Assembly: GCF_018613415.1 (NCBI RefSeq)
Contig: NZ_JAGGQG010000014.1
Location: 1-64,000, forward strand
DNA length: 64,000 nucleotides
Source: Bacillus sp. ISL-18
Lineage (GTDB): Bacteria > Bacillota > Bacilli > Bacillales > Cytobacillaceae
Reading direction: 5' to 3'
Position numbers and translations under genes: made by a program. Under the pieces are notes generated by a model. It searched no databases. It worked only from the letters and a program-made list of their open reading frames with translations, and had not been told where the DNA came from. Below are positions 61,048 to 64,000 of the stretch, piece by piece; the stretch's first letter is position 1; every line of letters starts with the position of its first letter.

Positions 61048-61095
61048 AAAGGGACGGTTCTTCTGCTTCTTTGGAAGCAGGAGAACCGTCCCTTT
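61048..61095. repeat. Long hairpin repeat of the GGGACGGTTCT type
   Basis: AAAGGGACGGTTCT-T-CTGCTTC (61048-61069) pairs with GAAGCAG-G-AGAACCGTCCCTTT (61074-61095), with one mismatch and a TTTG loop. It lies between convergent genes, three bases from the GH2 stop codon, and probably ends transcription both ways. Similar long hairpins recur in Bacillus-type genomes. Confidence 0.85.
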
Positions 61096-61097
61096 GC

Positions 61098-63398
61098 TTA
61101 TTTCTTAACTTTCGTCAATTCTTTATTTAAGGTGTACATCATTTTCTCGGTAAATTGTTCTGGTGCCATGGAGGCGATGAAGTCGATTTGCATTCCTGCT
61201 GCCATTCCGTACATTGGATGTTCAGTGAAGTTGCCTAAGTATTTTTCTAGGATTGCCTTTGTTTCTTCATTTTCCATTAATGCCTTGAAGGTATCACGAG
61301 TAGAGTAGACATCATCGGTGATGTTAATTTCTTCTATCTCGACATCTTCCATTTCCGGCATTTGGAACCAGTTTCCGACCACTCCGCCTGTATCTTCTTC
61401 TGGCGCTTCATAGCTTGGATTTGGCTCTGCTGTTTTCATGAATCGAGCTGTATCCTCAAGAGTCATGCCGTCTTGGTTAGAAGTAACCTTGATTTCAGTG
61501 ATTCCTTCTGCTAACCCCACGTTTTCAAAAACAAATACATGATTGTCACTTGTTTTCGTTTCAATCTCTTTGCCATTTGCATACAGAGTTAGTTCAACAC
61601 AGTTTGAATAAGCCTTGATGGTAATATGCTCATCTGCTCTGTCAATGTAGCGCTTGCTCGTGATATGAACAAATTTCTCATCAGACCAGTTCGCTTTATA
61701 CATGTAGAAGGCGTCTTTCTTAATTCTGCGGTCATAAGTGATCAACCCTTTGTTGTTTCTGCCCTGTACGCCGCCTTCGTCACGGATATTGGCCCCAAAA
61801 TCAAACATATTCCATACATACGTTGACCATAGGTATGGACGTTTTGAGAAAATCCCCCATACTATTTCATGATAAAGAGCATGATATTCCTCTGAATAAT
61901 CCTTTACCTGTGGAGTATTGGTGTGATATTGCAGGATTCCTTCTGCCCCGTATTCAGAGATACCTAGAGGCACCTGCGGGTTGGTTTGATGGAAACCGTC
62001 TAACCAATCAGCGAAATCCTCCGCTTTTCCTTGATACCAGCCGTAATACTTATTATAGCCGACAACATCCGTCACATAATTGTATTCATCCTTATCAGGT
62101 ACAAACATAACATTTGCCATGGTCGTTAAACGAGTGGGGTCTTCTTTTTTCGTGAGCTTATTTAATTCATTGACGAGTCTTCTCAGTTCAGGCCGTTCTC
62201 CGCTGATTTGAATTTCATTTTGGATACCCCAGAACATAATCGATGGATGGTTGAAGTTTTGACGAATTAATTCAGTCATTTGCTGCTTAGCATTGATTCC
62301 CTCTAACTCATGTTTTGACATAACCGAGATAAAGGGAATCTCCGCCCAAATGACCATGCCCTCCTGATCACAAAGTTCATAGAAGAACTGATCATGCTGA
62401 TAGTGGGCTAAACGGATCGATGTGGCGCCGACCTCTTTAATTAGTTCCATATCTTCTAAGTGCTCTTTTTTCGTAATTGCCCAGCCCATGTCTTTGCGGT
62501 CTTGGTGCCTAGATACACCATTTAATCGAAGTGATTCTCCATTTAAAAAGAAACCTTTCTCCGGGTCAACATGGAAGTATCTCACTCCAAATGGGATCGT
62601 TAGTTCATCAACAGTATCGTTAAAGCTGACTAGTGAGATCTTCGTTTCATAAAGATAGGGGTTCTTTCTTCCATTCCATAATGAAGGGTTTTCAATCGTA
62701 ACAGGAATCGCTACTTCTGTTGTTTCACCTGCTGCTAGAAAAACTTCCTTGGCCCCGTAGGCTACATTTTTACCATTAGCATCTAAGATATCTGCCCAAA
62801 CTCTTACTTTTTTTTCAACATCAAGGTCATTAACCACCTTAGATTTAATGGTTAAAACAGCTCTCTCATTTGAAATATTCTCTTGAACAATATAGACACC
62901 TTTGGAACCATAATCGAGTAAATCAAAGTGAATTGAATTTGCAATCACAAGATTGACATCGCGATAGAGCCCGCCATAGAAAGTGAAATCGGCCATCTGT
63001 GGATACACATCATCGACAACGGTATTATCAACTTTGACGGAGAGTGTATTCTTTTTTCCAAACTCGACGGCATTTGTAATGTCAAAGCGGAAAATTGAGT
63101 AACCGCCGCGATGTTGTCCAAGATGTTGTCCATTCACATATACATCCGTAATACTATTTGAGCCATTAAACTCAATATATACTCTATTTCCTTGTTCTAA
63201 TGCATCTACTAAAAATTCTTTTCGATACCAGCAGGCACCTTTATAATAATCAAAGCCATTGGCACCATCGATGGCATTCCAGGTGTGAGGAACCTGAACC
63301 TCCTGCCAATTATCTGTATTAACGTTTACTGCACTTGCATTCTCTTCATCTTGTCTAATAAATTTCCAATTAGCATTAATATTTAAGACCTTTCTCAT
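61098..63398 (-). CDS. Glycoside hydrolase family 2 enzyme (beta-galactosidase or related)
   Basis: A 766-residue cytoplasmic glycosidase. The sugar-binding domain is about 1-180 (VPHTWNAIDGANGFDYYKGACWYRKEF), the immunoglobulin-like domain 185-275, the (beta/alpha)8 domain 280-590 with acid/base Glu in FWGIQNEIQIS and nucleophile Glu in LGISEYGAEG. After 600 there is a beta domain (ELTLYANGKEIETKTS) and an extra region of about 100 residues near the C-terminus (EMEDVEIEEINITDD onward) with no match I know. It fits short GH2 beta-galactosidases best; beta-glucuronidase is possible given the hexuronate genes. The ATG follows AGGAGG. Divergent from a regulator-like gene. Confidence 0.9.
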   Translation of the reverse strand: MRKVLNINANWKFIRQDEENASAVNVNTDNWQEVQVPHTWNAIDGANGFDYYKGACWYRKEFLVDALEQGNRVYIEFNGSNSITDVYVNGQHLGQHRGGYSIFRFDITNAVEFGKKNTLSVKVDNTVVDDVYPQMADFTFYGGLYRDVNLVIANSIHFDLLDYGSKGVYIVQENISNERAVLTIKSKVVNDLDVEKKVRVWADILDANGKNVAYGAKEVFLAAGETTEVAIPVTIENPSLWNGRKNPYLYETKISLVSFNDTVDELTIPFGVRYFHVDPEKGFFLNGESLRLNGVSRHQDRKDMGWAITKKEHLEDMELIKEVGATSIRLAHYQHDQFFYELCDQEGMVIWAEIPFISVMSKHELEGINAKQQMTELIRQNFNHPSIMFWGIQNEIQISGERPELRRLVNELNKLTKKEDPTRLTTMANVMFVPDKDEYNYVTDVVGYNKYYGWYQGKAEDFADWLDGFHQTNPQVPLGISEYGAEGILQYHTNTPQVKDYSEEYHALYHEIVWGIFSKRPYLWSTYVWNMFDFGANIRDEGGVQGRNNKGLITYDRRIKKDAFYMYKANWSDEKFVHITSKRYIDRADEHITIKAYSNCVELTLYANGKEIETKTSDNHVFVFENVGLAEGITEIKVTSNQDGMTLEDTARFMKTAEPNPSYEAPEEDTGGVVGNWFQMPEMEDVEIEEINITDDVYSTRDTFKALMENEETKAILEKYLGNFTEHPMYGMAAGMQIDFIASMAPEQFTEKMMYTLNKELTKVKK

Positions 63399-63433
63399 TT
63401 AGCTTCCTCCTAAATATCGTTTCAACCAAATTC

Positions 63434-63452
63434 ATTATAGTATACGCTTTCG
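63434..63452 (-). promoter_or_regulatory. Possible GH2 promoter -10 with weak cre-like site
   Basis: On the minus strand a -10 TATAAT (63434-63439) follows CGAAAGCGTATACT (63439-63452), which fits the cre consensus at only 11 of 14 positions. Tentative. Confidence 0.35.
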
Positions 63453-63550
63453 ATAGATAATCATACAAAATTGACTTTATTAGCATAAATATTGCGTTTT
63501 TTCTTTTGAAAGGTTTTAATAGTGGAAATAGATTAGGGAGGATAAGAAAG

Positions 63551-64000
63551 ATGAGTCTATCGATAGAAATCACTAAAAAAGGAAAGCTTCTTCATTCGAT
63601 TACTTATTTAGATGTAAAGATTGTTGACCACGAGGGGAAGATCATCTTTCAAAAATCGCAAATCCAAACACCCTTGCTCCTGCAGCCCTTCGCTAATGAT
63701 GATCCAACAATGAATGAAAAGTTAATGAAAGCAGAGAACGGACAGTATTTTCATTATATAAATAGCATTGGGCTTGAATATTTAGCAACTGGGCTTTGGA
63801 GTAATAATCACTATCAGGGTTTTATTGTTTTGGGTCCATTTTTATCAAGTATTCCTTCCAATGAGCTGATTAGTGACCTTATTTCAGCACATAAATTCCC
63901 AATTAGTGAGCGGAAACAGCTTCAAGATTATTATCAATCACTTTCAATTATTGGCAGTAACAAGTCTACCTATCTGGGGGACCTACTGGTTAACATATGT
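63551..64000 (+). CDS. N-terminal part of a probable transcriptional regulator (cut by window end)
   Basis: The frame opens with ATG at 63551 after GGGAGG and stays open for 150 codons to the window edge. The product is soluble and mixed alpha/beta (TKKGKLLHSITYLDVKIVDH; GQYFHYINSIGLEYLATGLW; GFIVLGPFLSS), like the sensor part of some AraC-type regulators of glycosidase genes in Bacilli. The DNA-binding domain would lie beyond 64000, so the call rests on context (divergent from GH2) and overall look. The palindrome TCTATCGATAGA falls in its first codons (63556-63567). Confidence 0.55.
   Translation, partial: MSLSIEITKKGKLLHSITYLDVKIVDHEGKIIFQKSQIQTPLLLQPFANDDPTMNEKLMKAENGQYFHYINSIGLEYLATGLWSNNHYQGFIVLGPFLSSIPSNELISDLISAHKFPISERKQLQDYYQSLSIIGSNKSTYLGDLLVNIC

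Overview
The window looks like chromosome of a low-GC Gram-positive endospore-former of the Bacillaceae, close to Bacillus/Neobacillus. This is inferred from the GGAGG-type ribosome sites, frequent GTG/TTG starts, cre-like CcpA sites, the B. subtilis-like gene sets (opuA with a GbsR-type regulator, rsbQ-rsbP, nasB-nasC with TnrA-type boxes, nagAB-nagR) and hairpin repeats typical of the group. No rRNA, tRNA, CRISPR array, transposase or phage gene was seen. Most genes are intact housekeeping or nutrient-use genes in short operons separated by clear hairpins.

Layout. 1-390: array of 52-bp tandem repeats, each holding an inverted repeat. 604-3214: a lipid-linked sugar glycosyltransferase pair. 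3327-5258: an orphan DppBC-like permease pair with an apparent frameshift near the end of the second gene. 5378-5830: staygreen-family protein. 6145-7527: amino-acid permease. 7736-10984: AraC regulator, GPH-family symporter and creatininase-family hydrolase, probably one catabolic unit. 11040-12120: decayed DNA with gene relics. 12143-17622: osmoprotection (GbsR-like regulator, opuA operon, BCCT carrier). 17907-21251: AEC carrier, MarR regulator with palindromic operators, small unknown protein, M20 amidohydrolase.

21593-27020 is the most unusual part: a tightly packed cassette of an epimerase-like protein, a membrane-anchored unknown, a methyltransferase, and an 837-residue NACHT-type NTPase fused to an FGE/C-type-lectin-like domain. 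A HAD phosphatase follows after 40 bp. The FGE domain lacks the catalytic cysteines and the epimerase-like protein lacks one metal-ligand histidine, so both may have been turned to sensing or an unknown reaction. It is a candidate for an undescribed conflict or signalling system.

27215-31382: small membrane protein, YbjQ-family protein, malate:quinone oxidoreductase and a diguanylate cyclase. 31762-40679: a full galacturonate/glucuronate pathway (uxaC, transporter, LacI regulator, uxaB, uxaA, kdgA, kdgK) with LacI-type operators. 40783-45640: GlcNAc use (nagR, nagB, nagA facing a PTS EIICBA) with two near-identical operators arranged as mirror images. 45749-52976: SDR enzyme, rsbQ-rsbP energy-stress module, then sugar enzymes (Gfo/Idh/MocA, GH43, epimerase, aldo/keto reductase). 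53049-54440: L,D-transpeptidase. 54707-60495: nitrate uptake and assimilatory nitrate reductase (narK-like, nasB, nasC) with two TnrA-type boxes. 60582-60989: DUF1259 protein. 61098-63398: GH2 glycosidase, facing the start of a probable regulator cut by the window end.
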